This document shows positions 53,051-61,766 of a DNA stretch of 64,000 nt, in pieces; within the stretch, counting starts at the first letter, position 1, and every line of letters starts with the position of its first letter. Source of the stretch: a virus; IMG/VR virus record IMGVR_UViG_3300037042_003932, positions 1 to 64,000 of that record. One strand, given 5' to 3'. The notes under the pieces were generated by a model that saw only the letters and a program-made list of their open reading frames with translations, was not told where the DNA came from and made no database searches. Made by a program: the position numbers and the translations under genes.

Positions 53051-53744
53051 GACCTAGACGAGCTAACTCCGCATGGAGATGGCTCTTGTGTTCTGCAACG
53101 TAGAGGTAACAAGCAGCAAGACGGGCTAGTTGCACACCGACCGCATTCTCTGCGAACTCGGTGTGCGCTAGTCTGTTCTTGGGAGTATGACTCCAAGCTT
53201 GCTTTACCTCTTTTTTTAGTCCAGTGACGTATTCTTCCGAAGTGAGTTGTTTCTCCAAACAGTCTTCCGCAAACAGAAGTTCACTTGGCGGAAGCACAAA
53301 GCCTTCGCGACGGAGACAAACAGCCACGTAAAGCTGCACGTCACCATCAAAATCTGGGATGGTATCTTTGTCAGGGTCAAACTGGCGAATGACAGCGGCT
53401 TCGCAAATAGCCCAAGCCATATGCGCGGAGTGATTCTCCTGCAGCGTACCAACGCTGAAAGGTTGACCGTTCAACGCCTGCACCGTGTGCTGGAATGAGA
53501 TGTTGTCCCAGTAGAAAGACGGGTGTTCCGTGAGCGCAATAGCCGCCTGGATCTTGTCGCGGTCCACTTCACTCAAAGGGTAGCTGTCTCGCTCTAGGGT
53601 TAACCATAGAGCTTCAGGTTCCCACTTGAGGACTTCGTCCCCGTACAAAGAACGCAGCGACAGTAAGAGAGCAATAGCCGAGCTAGAAGACGCGGCTTTA
53701 AGCGTAGCTTTTGCTTCAGGTTCTAGTGCCTTGTTTTTCATCAA
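53040..53744 (-). CDS. Hypothetical protein (234 aa)
   Basis: Start at 53744 overlaps the upstream stop by four bases, so the pair is coupled. The product is mainly helical, with DFDGDVQLYVAVCLRREGF and an Ala-rich N-terminus (ATLKAASSSSAIALLLSL). It reads oppositely to both neighbours and its stop overlaps the MoxR stop. No motif recognised. It is paired with the K-x-A-rich gene upstream, so virion association is possible. Confidence 0.5.
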   Translation of the reverse strand: MMKNKALEPEAKATLKAASSSSAIALLLSLRSLYGDEVLKWEPEALWLTLERDSYPLSEVDRDKIQAAIALTEHPSFYWDNISFQHTVQALNGQPFSVGTLQENHSAHMAWAICEAAVIRQFDPDKDTIPDFDGDVQLYVAVCLRREGFVLPPSELLFAEDCLEKQLTSEEYVTGLKKEVKQAWSHTPKNRLAHTEFAENAVGVQLARLAACYLYVAEHKSHLHAELARLGLKP

Positions 53745-54745
53745 TGCGAGTATGCCACAAGATTCGTAGCGAGGGAAGACTTGAGGTCATTCGGCAGAGT
53801 CTCAATAATCTGCTCAAGAGCAGTAGGGTCAACTTGGCCACCGGGGGCTATCTCAGACGCGAAGTCAGGGCCAATCGCGTCAGACCAAAAAGTGACAGGC
53901 AGAGACGACAACACGTTCTTGTCAAACATCTTTCCAGCGATGTTGATGCTCTGTGCCGCCAGCTTATCCGTGTTCCAAACAGTCTGGATAGGATCAAGAA
54001 TCTTCTTACCGTACAGATTCACAATGCCTGCCTGCTTGTCCAGATCATGGAGCGCTGCGGCCAACTTTACCTGGTAACCTTTGTCCGCAATATAGTCAGG
54101 AGTGTTGGTAAAAGCTTGTGCCAACTTCTCGTACGAAGCCGCGACAGGCGAATTCACCTTCAGGGCTGCTTCCTTGCGAGCGCCGAGCCAGTCACAAAGA
54201 AGCTTGGTGCTTGTGAGCGTAATGCCTGCGAACTTCTTGGTAGAAGGAGCCAACGGAACTTCGTAACGCTCAGCTACCTTAACCAGGTTGAGCATGATTT
54301 CAGAGCGTTCGGTCGGAGAAAACTCCGCGTACCGTTGTCCCACAATCTGCTCGGCAAGTTTGACGTCACCAGCGGAAGCAACGCGAAAACGGCGTTGGCT
54401 ATCCAACAGCCAGTACTCCTCACCTGCTTCTTTTTCCAACAAGCTCTCGGAGTTGAACGATGCGGTGTCTACCCCGTAGACCTCGGCAGCGCGATCCAAA
54501 TTTAACCTCACGTCCAACGGAAGGACAGAGGCAGTCTTGCTGTAAGCAAGAGAAAGAACAGCATGCTCCCGATTATGTAGGGGGAACATCCGGCGCTCTG
54601 GCCATGCAAAAGCTGACATCGGCAGGTTCGAGAACTCCTCCGAGTCGAGCTCAGCAGTCTTCGCCATCTCTTTGATGGCTGGGAACTTCTCGGAAAGGAC
54701 TCGCAGCATTGCGAAACCGGCATCAGTGGTTTGGTCGATGATCAT
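53741..54745 (-). CDS. Putative virion-associated protein with K-x-A repeats (334 aa)
   Basis: Helical throughout, with many K-x-A units (MAKTAE, YSKTAS, VKLAEQ, VKVAER, YEKLAQ, VKLAAALHDLDKQAG). These match the style of the head block at 12.8-23 kb. That suggests a virion protein displaced into an early-gene neighbourhood. It is coupled to the 234-aa gene and diverges from the VWA operon. No family recognised. Confidence 0.5.
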   Translation of the reverse strand: MIIDQTTDAGFAMLRVLSEKFPAIKEMAKTAELDSEEFSNLPMSAFAWPERRMFPLHNREHAVLSLAYSKTASVLPLDVRLNLDRAAEVYGVDTASFNSESLLEKEAGEEYWLLDSQRRFRVASAGDVKLAEQIVGQRYAEFSPTERSEIMLNLVKVAERYEVPLAPSTKKFAGITLTSTKLLCDWLGARKEAALKVNSPVAASYEKLAQAFTNTPDYIADKGYQVKLAAALHDLDKQAGIVNLYGKKILDPIQTVWNTDKLAAQSINIAGKMFDKNVLSSLPVTFWSDAIGPDFASEIAPGGQVDPTALEQIIETLPNDLKSSLATNLVAYSH

Positions 54746-54769
54746 TCCATTTCCTGCCTGTAAATAGTC

Positions 54770-54779
54770 GAACTAGTTC
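54770..54779. promoter_or_regulatory. Perfect palindrome in the divergent gap
   Basis: GAACTAGTTC is a perfect 10-base palindrome in the 81-base gap between two divergent gene starts. An outer GTCG/CGAC partly extends it. It is well placed for a dimeric repressor or activator controlling the minus-strand pair, the plus-strand VWA/RT operon, or both. No binding protein is identified. Confidence 0.4.
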
Positions 54780-54826
54780 TAGCGACACTACTAATTGTAC
54801 GCCAAACAACCCAAAGGAGTAACTCT

Positions 54827-56464
54827 ATGGGCGAATCGAAGGACAATGCTCTCACAAACGCGCTGCAGTGGCTCTGTTCCCCTCGGGGTGGGAACAACTT
54901 CTACGGACGCATCCTTAATGGATGCCGACGTATCAGTACTCCCGGCAAAGGAACCGCTTGCGTCTCGGTAAACCTGTCCACAGGTAGGTACTCTTTCGAG
55001 TATGACCTCGAGTGGTTCGAAAAACTTAACGTCAAAGAACAGCTGTTCGTGGTCATGCATGAGGCGTGTCACATTGTGCTCCAACACATTCCTCGGGCTC
55101 TCTGGATGTACAACAATTTGCCTTCGGGTTCTGACCTGAAATTAAACCACAAGCTCAGCAACTGCGCTATGGATTTTGCAGTTAATAGCAATTTCCTCAG
55201 AAAAGAACTGGATGAATTTGGGGATAAGTGTCCCTTCCTGAATCCAGCAATGTTCGAATTGCCGCATAAGCTCATGTTCGAAGAGTACCTAGACTTGCTT
55301 ATTCAAAAAGCCAAAAAGGTTCCTATGTTCGTTATGTCGCTAGGTGACGGTGGAAGTCAACCAAGTGACCAAAACAACCACAAAGAGGACAGCGACGAAG
55401 AGAACAGCAATTCCCCTGGTGATGAAAAGAATGAAGACCAAGACGACAGCGAGTCAGACGAAGGTGACAGTAGCACGAGCGAAGACTCTGACGATACCGA
55501 GGATGATTCCGAAAATGAAAATGGCGGAGGTGGGGGCGCGGGTGATCCAGGAGAGGAAGAGGAAACTAACGGAAGTAGTCAAGGAGATGGTCTTGGCGAT
55601 TTACACCCCGAGTTCCCTCGACACACATTCGACCCGAGCGAAACGAGTCTGACCCGCACTGATGCTGAGATGGAAAGACTCATAAGCGAGCTGACCAAAG
55701 AAACTAAAGAGATGGTCAGGCACGCATACGAGCAAACTATCCGACGCAGGGGAACTATCCCGGTAGAAATCAGAAGTGAAGTAGAAGCACTTTTGAAAGA
55801 ACCAGAAGTTCCGTGGGACCAAATTCTCAGAAACATGATGCGGTCTAGCATCATAGCCAAGATGTACGAGAGTGCTGTTATTCCTAATTACAGCCTTCTG
55901 CCTGTAATGGGTATGGGTATCATTCCGTATCCGGGTCTTCAGTGTGACACTGCAATCAACGTGTCTATTCTCATCGACACCTCAGGCTCTATCAGTGACT
56001 CAGACTTTATAAAGTTCGTGACTGAGCTCAACGGAGTTCTACAGTGCACCCATGGGATAAACATGCACGTCGTCATGTTCGACGCGTATATCCAGTACGA
56101 ACACTACCTGAGCGAGCTGGAGGCCGATGAGCTACGAACCGAGATGAAAGCAGGTAAGGCGTCATACGACAGGCACGGACGCGGAGGAACAGACTTTAAC
56201 CCGCCGTTCCAGTGTGTTAGTGGCGTCGATAGAGACACAATCCCCCGGATAGACAACTGCGCGGGTAACTGGGAGGAACACCGATTCAAGAAACCAGACT
56301 TGGTCGTGTTCCTGACAGACGGTTGCGCCCCTGTAGACGAGGAGTCCGGAGGACCAATCCCCGTGTACCAACCAGACTGCCCAGTAATCTGGGTCATCTG
56401 TGGCGGCAGTAGAGCCGAGGTACACCCAGCCATGGGACAACGTGTCGTTGTCCTCTCGGAGTAA
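54827..56464 (+). CDS. HEXXH metallopeptidase-like/VWA protein (DUF2201-type)
   Basis: 545 residues. The N-terminal domain has MHEACHIVLQH at 77-87, a zinc-protease-like HEXXH. Residues 180-260 are a long acidic linker. A VWA-like domain follows, with DTSGS at 384-388, GGTDF at 453-457 and LTDG at 496-499, so the MIDAS metal site looks intact. Family knowledge: such proteins pair with MoxR ATPases, here at 51803-53050. It opens a four-gene operon, with the next ATG two bases after its stop. Peptidase activity is uncertain. An AAAGGAG ribosome site precedes the start. Confidence 0.75.
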   Translation: MGESKDNALTNALQWLCSPRGGNNFYGRILNGCRRISTPGKGTACVSVNLSTGRYSFEYDLEWFEKLNVKEQLFVVMHEACHIVLQHIPRALWMYNNLPSGSDLKLNHKLSNCAMDFAVNSNFLRKELDEFGDKCPFLNPAMFELPHKLMFEEYLDLLIQKAKKVPMFVMSLGDGGSQPSDQNNHKEDSDEENSNSPGDEKNEDQDDSESDEGDSSTSEDSDDTEDDSENENGGGGGAGDPGEEEETNGSSQGDGLGDLHPEFPRHTFDPSETSLTRTDAEMERLISELTKETKEMVRHAYEQTIRRRGTIPVEIRSEVEALLKEPEVPWDQILRNMMRSSIIAKMYESAVIPNYSLLPVMGMGIIPYPGLQCDTAINVSILIDTSGSISDSDFIKFVTELNGVLQCTHGINMHVVMFDAYIQYEHYLSELEADELRTEMKAGKASYDRHGRGGTDFNPPFQCVSGVDRDTIPRIDNCAGNWEEHRFKKPDLVVFLTDGCAPVDEESGGPIPVYQPDCPVIWVICGGSRAEVHPAMGQRVVVLSE

Positions 56465-56466
56465 GC

Positions 56467-57153
56467 ATGACGACATACCCATTTTACTCGGTAAAGGTAC
56501 GACACAGCACCGGTAAGATGCCCAGTACTGACACACGAAAGGCTCGTCACTTCGAGAAGGCTCGAACGAGTTTTTTCCAATACGACAGGTTCTACCTGTT
56601 TCACAACGATGACATTGGCTTCGTGAACAGAATGTTCAACGTGTACATGTTGCATACAATTACCCCAGAAATCCTCGGATACCTGAATGACATGCTAGAC
56701 ATAGAGATGGTCACGTCGTTGGGCCATACGAAACTGACACGAAAAGTGTCTACAAAAATCGAACGAGGACAACAACAAGCAAGTGTCCCATGGCATGTTG
56801 GGAGGTCTAAGATCGAGAACTACATGCTCGTAGTCCCCACGTACACGTTTAACCTGAAGTTCTCAACTAGACAGAAGCATGCGGAACTGCCAGATGGACG
56901 TGCCATCGGGTACGTACGATCAAAAGTTACTGTCGGTTCCGTAATCTTCAAAGACGCACCTTTGCTTGTAATCAACGAGCGGGTCATTCCAAATCCTTGC
57001 ATGTTCTGTGCGCGGTATCTTGACGGGTTCCAAGCGGGAATTTGCAATTTTGGAACCAGGGTTTGTCATAAGACAAACACAATATTTGCACCACTAGAAA
57101 GGAAAACGATCCAAGATGACGATGTTCCTACGGACGGAGTTATTGAAGTATGA
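56467..57153 (+). CDS. Cys-rich hypothetical protein in the RT operon (228 aa)
   Basis: Begins two bases after the VWA gene and overlaps the reverse transcriptase start by 38 bases. Mixed alpha/beta, with LDIEMVTSLGHTKLTRKVST and a C-terminal Cys cluster (CMFCARYLDGFQAGIC, then C further on) suggestive of zinc binding. No family recognised. Translational coupling implies function with the RT and VWA proteins. Confidence 0.55.
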   Translation: MTTYPFYSVKVRHSTGKMPSTDTRKARHFEKARTSFFQYDRFYLFHNDDIGFVNRMFNVYMLHTITPEILGYLNDMLDIEMVTSLGHTKLTRKVSTKIERGQQQASVPWHVGRSKIENYMLVVPTYTFNLKFSTRQKHAELPDGRAIGYVRSKVTVGSVIFKDAPLLVINERVIPNPCMFCARYLDGFQAGICNFGTRVCHKTNTIFAPLERKTIQDDDVPTDGVIEV

Positions 57154-58285
57154 TGTGAATCCTCTCTTGGAGGCAGACGAAGACCTCGCGCTTATCATCG
57201 ACGACTACACCCTAGCAAACTGTCTACGCACGACCGCACACCTTCTATGGAACGCGGTTATCAACCGAAACGGTATGTACACAACGTTCAGCATACCCAA
57301 GAAGACCGGGGGTGAACGAACCATACGAGCGCCGCGTCCGTACCTGAAAAGACTACAAGCTCGGATGTACAAAAAAATACTAACTCCGCTACACAACAGA
57401 CTAGGAGACCACGTCACAGGATATAGATCAGGATTTGGGACAAAAGCAGCCGTATCGCTACACGTTCATCCATGCGAAATATGTGACAGTGCCCCTGAAG
57501 GAACAACCGCTACGTCACATGCGTGTCCCCGCAACGGAACGTATATAAAGCTCGACCTCAAAGACTTCTTCCATACCACACGTAAATGGTGGATCGAAGA
57601 CTATCTAGTCTCTGTAGGGTACGGAAGTTACGTCTCAGATTTGATGGCTGTAATCATGACTGTTCCAGGGTTACCGCACCCAAAGAAACCAGACGCAAAA
57701 GTTACAGGGGTACCCCAGGGGAGTCCGACCTCTGGAGCCATCTGTAACCTAGTAGCTGCTCAACGCCTAGACAAGCCCATTATGGATCACCTACGCTACC
57801 TAAACGTGATGCATAAGCTCGATACTACCTGGGGTTGGAGATACTCGAGGTATGCCGACGACATCGCAATCACCTGCGGAAAAAAGATGCATCACAGCGT
57901 TCGCAGAGACGTAATCGGCCAGGTCAAGAAGATAATCTGGAGGGCAGGTTACACCGTAAACGCCAAGAAGACGAAGGTCAAAACAGGTCGAAAACAACGG
58001 AAGCTACTGGGCCTGGTGTTCAACCAGAAGCCCAACATCGACAGACGTGACTACCTGCGACTAAGGGCCATCGTATTCAACTGCTCGATGCATGGCTTTG
58101 ACTCACAGGGCCAACGTGCAGGTTACGAGAACGCTGCGCAATTCAAGTCATGGCTCCAAGGGAAAATTAACTACGTAAAGCACATTCACCCAAGTCATGG
58201 ATTGAAGCTCCAAGAGGTGCTCGAGAGCGCTATAAAGATGCACAATCCAGAATGGACAGAAATAGTCAATGAAGAAATTAACTGA
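57116..58285 (+). CDS. Retron-like reverse transcriptase
   Basis: 389 residues. RT motifs: FSIPKKTGGERTIRAP near 58-73, KLDLKDFFHT (catalytic D147), VTGVPQGSPTS at 196-206, and YSRYADDIAI with the YADD at 246-249. RKLLGLVFNQKPNI near 295-308 corresponds to the retron VTG region, and QGKINYVKHIHPSHGLKL matches the end of retron RTs. QGSPTS argues against diversity-generating RTs, which have a different motif 4. A Cys-containing insertion (CEIC...CP) near 120-138 precedes motif A. No intergenic space exists for an adjacent retron ncRNA. It is coupled to the genes on both sides. Confidence 0.85.
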   Translation: MTMFLRTELLKYDVNPLLEADEDLALIIDDYTLANCLRTTAHLLWNAVINRNGMYTTFSIPKKTGGERTIRAPRPYLKRLQARMYKKILTPLHNRLGDHVTGYRSGFGTKAAVSLHVHPCEICDSAPEGTTATSHACPRNGTYIKLDLKDFFHTTRKWWIEDYLVSVGYGSYVSDLMAVIMTVPGLPHPKKPDAKVTGVPQGSPTSGAICNLVAAQRLDKPIMDHLRYLNVMHKLDTTWGWRYSRYADDIAITCGKKMHHSVRRDVIGQVKKIIWRAGYTVNAKKTKVKTGRKQRKLLGLVFNQKPNIDRRDYLRLRAIVFNCSMHGFDSQGQRAGYENAAQFKSWLQGKINYVKHIHPSHGLKLQEVLESAIKMHNPEWTEIVNEEIN

Positions 58286-59675
58286 CACAAAGATCTTCAC
58301 GGCCATTATGTGCGAGTACAGGTTCAGGACAAAGGAGGGATTCGACGCAGGAGACGATTACCCCAAGTACTCACGCGACGACGGCTGGTGCGTGAAAGAT
58401 TCTTGGGGTCTTGTGTTCGGCACGTACTCACCGAACGTCCCTGAGGTAAATGACTACACCGCAAAAGATGCGATGGAGCTCGCCGACGACCCAGAACTCC
58501 ACAAGATATTCCCTCCCCCATTCTACGTAGCGTCCCTGGACGACAGCGCCAACCGGACAATGTTGTACTTCGGAAGACACGCAGCTAAGTTTGTATCCTC
58601 GTGGGTACAACAACCAGGTGAGTACCCTCTGGACTTCTTGGTCATTAAGCCCTCCGTCGACGAGCCTGCATTCAACGTGGATACCATGTCTCAAGTGGCG
58701 AGATGCCACGCTCCAGAAAAACACGTATACGGGTGTAAGGCGTGCTTAGAGAGCGCCACGAGCTTTGAGGGTTGCTGCAGTATCAAACGCACGTTATGCC
58801 CTACAGAAGACCCCTTAGAGTTCAAATCTAAGTGGAGCGTTGGACCGTTTCTCCCGTCTAGAAAGCACACCATCCAGGGTTATTTGTATGTGTCACCCGT
58901 CATGCTACACGACAACGATTCTCGCAAGATCGTGGGGGTAAAAGATATCAAGCTAACTGATCTGGATTTCAGTCAGTATCAGGAACTGTATGACCGACGC
59001 TGTGAGTCTCTAAAAGAGAGACAGAAAACTCTCGAAAATGGAAGAGTGTACTGCTCACAGTGCTCGGTGCGAGACGAGTGCTTCAATCACTTCAAACACA
59101 AGAGACGTTTCTGCTGCAATCCACGCCCTAGTGTAGAGCAGATAGCCTCTGAGATTACAAACGCAGCCGTTATCAAACTATCGAAAAGGACCATCGCTGA
59201 GATCTTAGAAGCTAGTGGGCGTACGCGAGCACAGAATCCAAGAACTGGAAGGACAAGTGAGGCTACGATAGGTCTTGCGGACCTTAACAGGGGTCTGGGT
59301 TTCTGTGTTCACCGTGTATCTGACAACTACATAATGGTGAGTGGTAGTACCGACGAGGAATGGGAAAGGTTCAAACAAGCTGAGTCTATTACCTGTTATG
59401 AGGCAGGTGTAGAAAATCTTCTTCGTACCTTAGACGACCCCGTGAAGTTTGCAACCCTCTTATCCTGCGTAAGCACACGCCAGTCACCTGCTCGAGCTAC
59501 CGGTTTTGGAAACTTTCACTACGAGTACATGTACACACATGTACGGTACGGTGACGAATTCAGTATAGCGTTCCACCAACCGAGCGGAAGAAGAGTATCC
59601 CCGTGGAAACTAGAAGTTAAGTCCCTCCCCTGCCTATTCAAGCACTACGGAAGAATCCCGGGGTCTACGTGGTAG
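58269..59675 (+). CDS. Cys-rich hypothetical protein downstream of RT (468 aa)
   Basis: Overlaps the RT stop by 17 bases. It contains two Cys clusters: CHAPEKHVYGCKAC...CC...C near 140-175, and CSQCSVRDEC...CC near 258-280. The remainder is alpha/beta without recognised motifs. Possibly a nucleic-acid-binding partner of the RT, or an effector of the operon. Not recognised. The end overlaps the convergent fibre-like gene by 11 bases. Confidence 0.55.
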   Translation: MKKLTDTKIFTAIMCEYRFRTKEGFDAGDDYPKYSRDDGWCVKDSWGLVFGTYSPNVPEVNDYTAKDAMELADDPELHKIFPPPFYVASLDDSANRTMLYFGRHAAKFVSSWVQQPGEYPLDFLVIKPSVDEPAFNVDTMSQVARCHAPEKHVYGCKACLESATSFEGCCSIKRTLCPTEDPLEFKSKWSVGPFLPSRKHTIQGYLYVSPVMLHDNDSRKIVGVKDIKLTDLDFSQYQELYDRRCESLKERQKTLENGRVYCSQCSVRDECFNHFKHKRRFCCNPRPSVEQIASEITNAAVIKLSKRTIAEILEASGRTRAQNPRTGRTSEATIGLADLNRGLGFCVHRVSDNYIMVSGSTDEEWERFKQAESITCYEAGVENLLRTLDDPVKFATLLSCVSTRQSPARATGFGNFHYEYMYTHVRYGDEFSIAFHQPSGRRVSPWKLEVKSLPCLFKHYGRIPGSTW

Positions 59676-60672
59676 GAACGAAGTCCGGACAGATGGCGAG
59701 AGCCGCAGCTAGCGCTGCGTCTTCTGCAGCCTGGGCCGAAGCGACCTCTGCTTCGGCCTCTTTTTTTGCTATCACAGCAGAAGACACCGCGAGGTTCTTG
59801 ACCGTAGTGAGCTGAAGCGCAGAGTTATACGACGTGAACAACGAGGTGTACAACGTATCCAACGTTGACGTTAGGTTGGTTGCGTTACTCTCAGTATTCG
59901 CAAACGACGCGAGGTTTGTTTCTTGCCCCGCAAAGGCTGCTGACAGCGCAGGGTAACGCGGCTCAGTGTTACCCACGTACGTCAGCATCTCCGCAACAGG
60001 AACCTGGTACGTCTTTGTCAGACCTGCAAAAGCCTGACCGCCAGACACCGTCTTTATCGAATTGAAATAGTTTGTCCAGAAGCTCTTAACGTCAACAGCT
60101 AGAGCGTACTGTTCCTTGTATTTCTCGGTGATTGTCGTCTGGTAGTTAGCCGCGTCTCTCGCGTCCGCTAAGTCTTTCTCAGCCTCCACCAGAGCGAGAT
60201 CCGCTGCGACTCGTTCAGCCCGTGCCGCATAGTACGCATCCTGTAGCTGCTGCTCGTAGGTTTCATCCTCGGTAGGATGCCAACCATCCAAATTGCCTGA
60301 GAAGACTTCCTTAAAATCGTACCAAGCACGAACACCGTCGTTGACGCGAGACTTAACCGCGTCTTTAGCTTGAACCGCCATATTAAGGTCAGCGTACTTA
60401 CGTGTGAGAACACTCGTCAGGTAGTAAGAGTTACCGGCAGTCAGAGCCACTTCACGTCCGTTTGAGATGTTCTCCAAGTCATATGGAGTAGCCACACGCT
60501 CGAACACATCTTGTGTCGTGTCCACCACGTCCGTAATCTTGTACACGAACAAAGATGTGGTTGGTAACTCACCCTGCTCAGACACCAACGCCGTGATGAT
60601 GTACTGGAAGTCCCCTTCTTCAAGGGCCACCGTTGTGTAGTTGTACTCTACTTTTGTTAGTGCTGCTGTCAT
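59665..60672 (-). CDS. Putative fibre/appendage protein with coiled coil (335 aa)
   Basis: Residues 1-110 form a beta domain with FERVATPYDLENI. This resembles the next gene (FSRVATVYDIEKV) and the one after (VRAATLLDMYNYL). Residues about 135-180 and the C-terminus are Ala/Glu coiled coil (ALVEAEKDLADARDAANY; AKKEAEAEVASAQAAEDAA). The architecture suggests a trimeric fibre or whisker. One of three tandem paralogs; distant from the tail block. Confidence 0.55.
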   Translation of the reverse strand: MTAALTKVEYNYTTVALEEGDFQYIITALVSEQGELPTTSLFVYKITDVVDTTQDVFERVATPYDLENISNGREVALTAGNSYYLTSVLTRKYADLNMAVQAKDAVKSRVNDGVRAWYDFKEVFSGNLDGWHPTEDETYEQQLQDAYYAARAERVAADLALVEAEKDLADARDAANYQTTITEKYKEQYALAVDVKSFWTNYFNSIKTVSGGQAFAGLTKTYQVPVAEMLTYVGNTEPRYPALSAAFAGQETNLASFANTESNATNLTSTLDTLYTSLFTSYNSALQLTTVKNLAVSSAVIAKKEAEAEVASAQAAEDAALAAALAICPDFVPTT

Positions 60673-61047
60673 TTAGGCACTCGTGAGGGTAGTTGTAGTC
60701 GTGCCAGCAAAGCTCGACGTGTACGTTTCGTATTCAGAAACCAAAAACTGCAAGCGCTGTTTATTGTACGCAGCGAACTCAGCGGCAAGGTCAAGAGACT
60801 CCCAATTCTTCGTGACCTCGTCCAGCCGGTAGAACTCAGCACCAGCAGTCTGAGCTGCTGCTAGGGTTGTGTGGGTAACTTTCTCGATGTCGTAAACGGT
60901 AGCTACGCGAGAGAACGCCTCAGTTTCCGTGGTGAACACGAAGACATACGGGGAAATATGAACAGAGGCTGTGATATCGTGTTTTACTCGGTAAAGTGGA
61001 CCTGTCTCTACCGTTCTGGTTTCGACCAGTGTGACGGATACGGTCAT
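60673..61047 (-). CDS. Small beta-domain paralog of the fibre gene (124 aa)
   Basis: Matches the N-terminal domain of its downstream neighbour (FSRVATVYDIEKV then a helix-rich end) but lacks the coiled-coil extension. Start overlaps the previous gene's stop as ATGA, and the end abuts the next start. Likely a subunit of the same appendage. Confidence 0.55.
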   Translation of the reverse strand: MTVSVTLVETRTVETGPLYRVKHDITASVHISPYVFVFTTETEAFSRVATVYDIEKVTHTTLAAAQTAGAEFYRLDEVTKNWESLDLAAEFAAYNKQRLQFLVSEYETYTSSFAGTTTTTLTSA

Positions 61048-61730
61048 TCAAAAACCTCTTCTTCCACGATTACGAAATCAGTCCCAGCGGTGTTCGAGTC
61101 GTTAACCAGGCTTTGGAGTTCCGCTTTGACGGAAACCACTTTGTTAGCAGCGTCAGTCACCTCAGGGAATACCGTGATAGACCTGCCGACCCGATGGTAA
61201 TTCTGCAGAACCTGGTTTGATTCGAGATAAGCAACACTCAAAGGATACCGTCCAGCAATTATGCTGTTGTAGCCAGAAGCTATATGAGCGCTGCCGCCTC
61301 TGGTGACGCTAAACTCCAATGACCCGTTAAAACCACACGCGAATTCCCCGTGAACCAAGAGAGAAGTATCTACCTTAACTGAACCTGTGCCCCGGTTCGT
61401 AACGTCGGTCACAGTCAGGTCAAGAGTTTCAGACCCCTCTTCCGTTGCCCACACTTCCGGAACATACGTGAAATGAAAAATGTCACCGATTTCTAGGGTT
61501 TCAAATAGACCAACACAGGACAGGTGGTCTAACGAGTAGCCTGTGTCCAAGTAGTTGTACATGTCGAGAAGAGTAGCAGCACGAACAAGTCCACCCGCAT
61601 CTCCCATGTTAACAACCAAGCATTTTAAGAAGGAAGAAGGATCGGTATCGGGGTACGCAGAGATTGTTACCCCAATGGCGTAACCATCGCGTGTCGTTCG
61701 TTGATCAAAAGTAGCCGTGATTTTTGCCAT
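61044..61730 (-). CDS. Putative appendage/structural protein (228 aa)
   Basis: Beta-rich. Contains LVRAATLLDMYNYLDTGYSL, which aligns with the RVAT-Y-D-x-E segment of the two downstream paralogs, plus a larger beta region. First gene of the three-gene operon; diverges from the RuvC gene across a 36-base gap. Function inferred as virion appendage. Confidence 0.5.
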   Translation of the reverse strand: MAKITATFDQRTTRDGYAIGVTISAYPDTDPSSFLKCLVVNMGDAGGLVRAATLLDMYNYLDTGYSLDHLSCVGLFETLEIGDIFHFTYVPEVWATEEGSETLDLTVTDVTNRGTGSVKVDTSLLVHGEFACGFNGSLEFSVTRGGSAHIASGYNSIIAGRYPLSVAYLESNQVLQNYHRVGRSITVFPEVTDAANKVVSVKAELQSLVNDSNTAGTDFVIVEEEVFE

Positions 61731-61766
61731 GTCCTTACCCTTTCAAAAGCATTAAAATAGTAGACC

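Noticed and set aside
57116-58285. Diversity-generating retroelement
   Set aside because: The RT has QGSPTS rather than the DGR motif-4 sequence, and no template/variable repeat pair was seen within the window.
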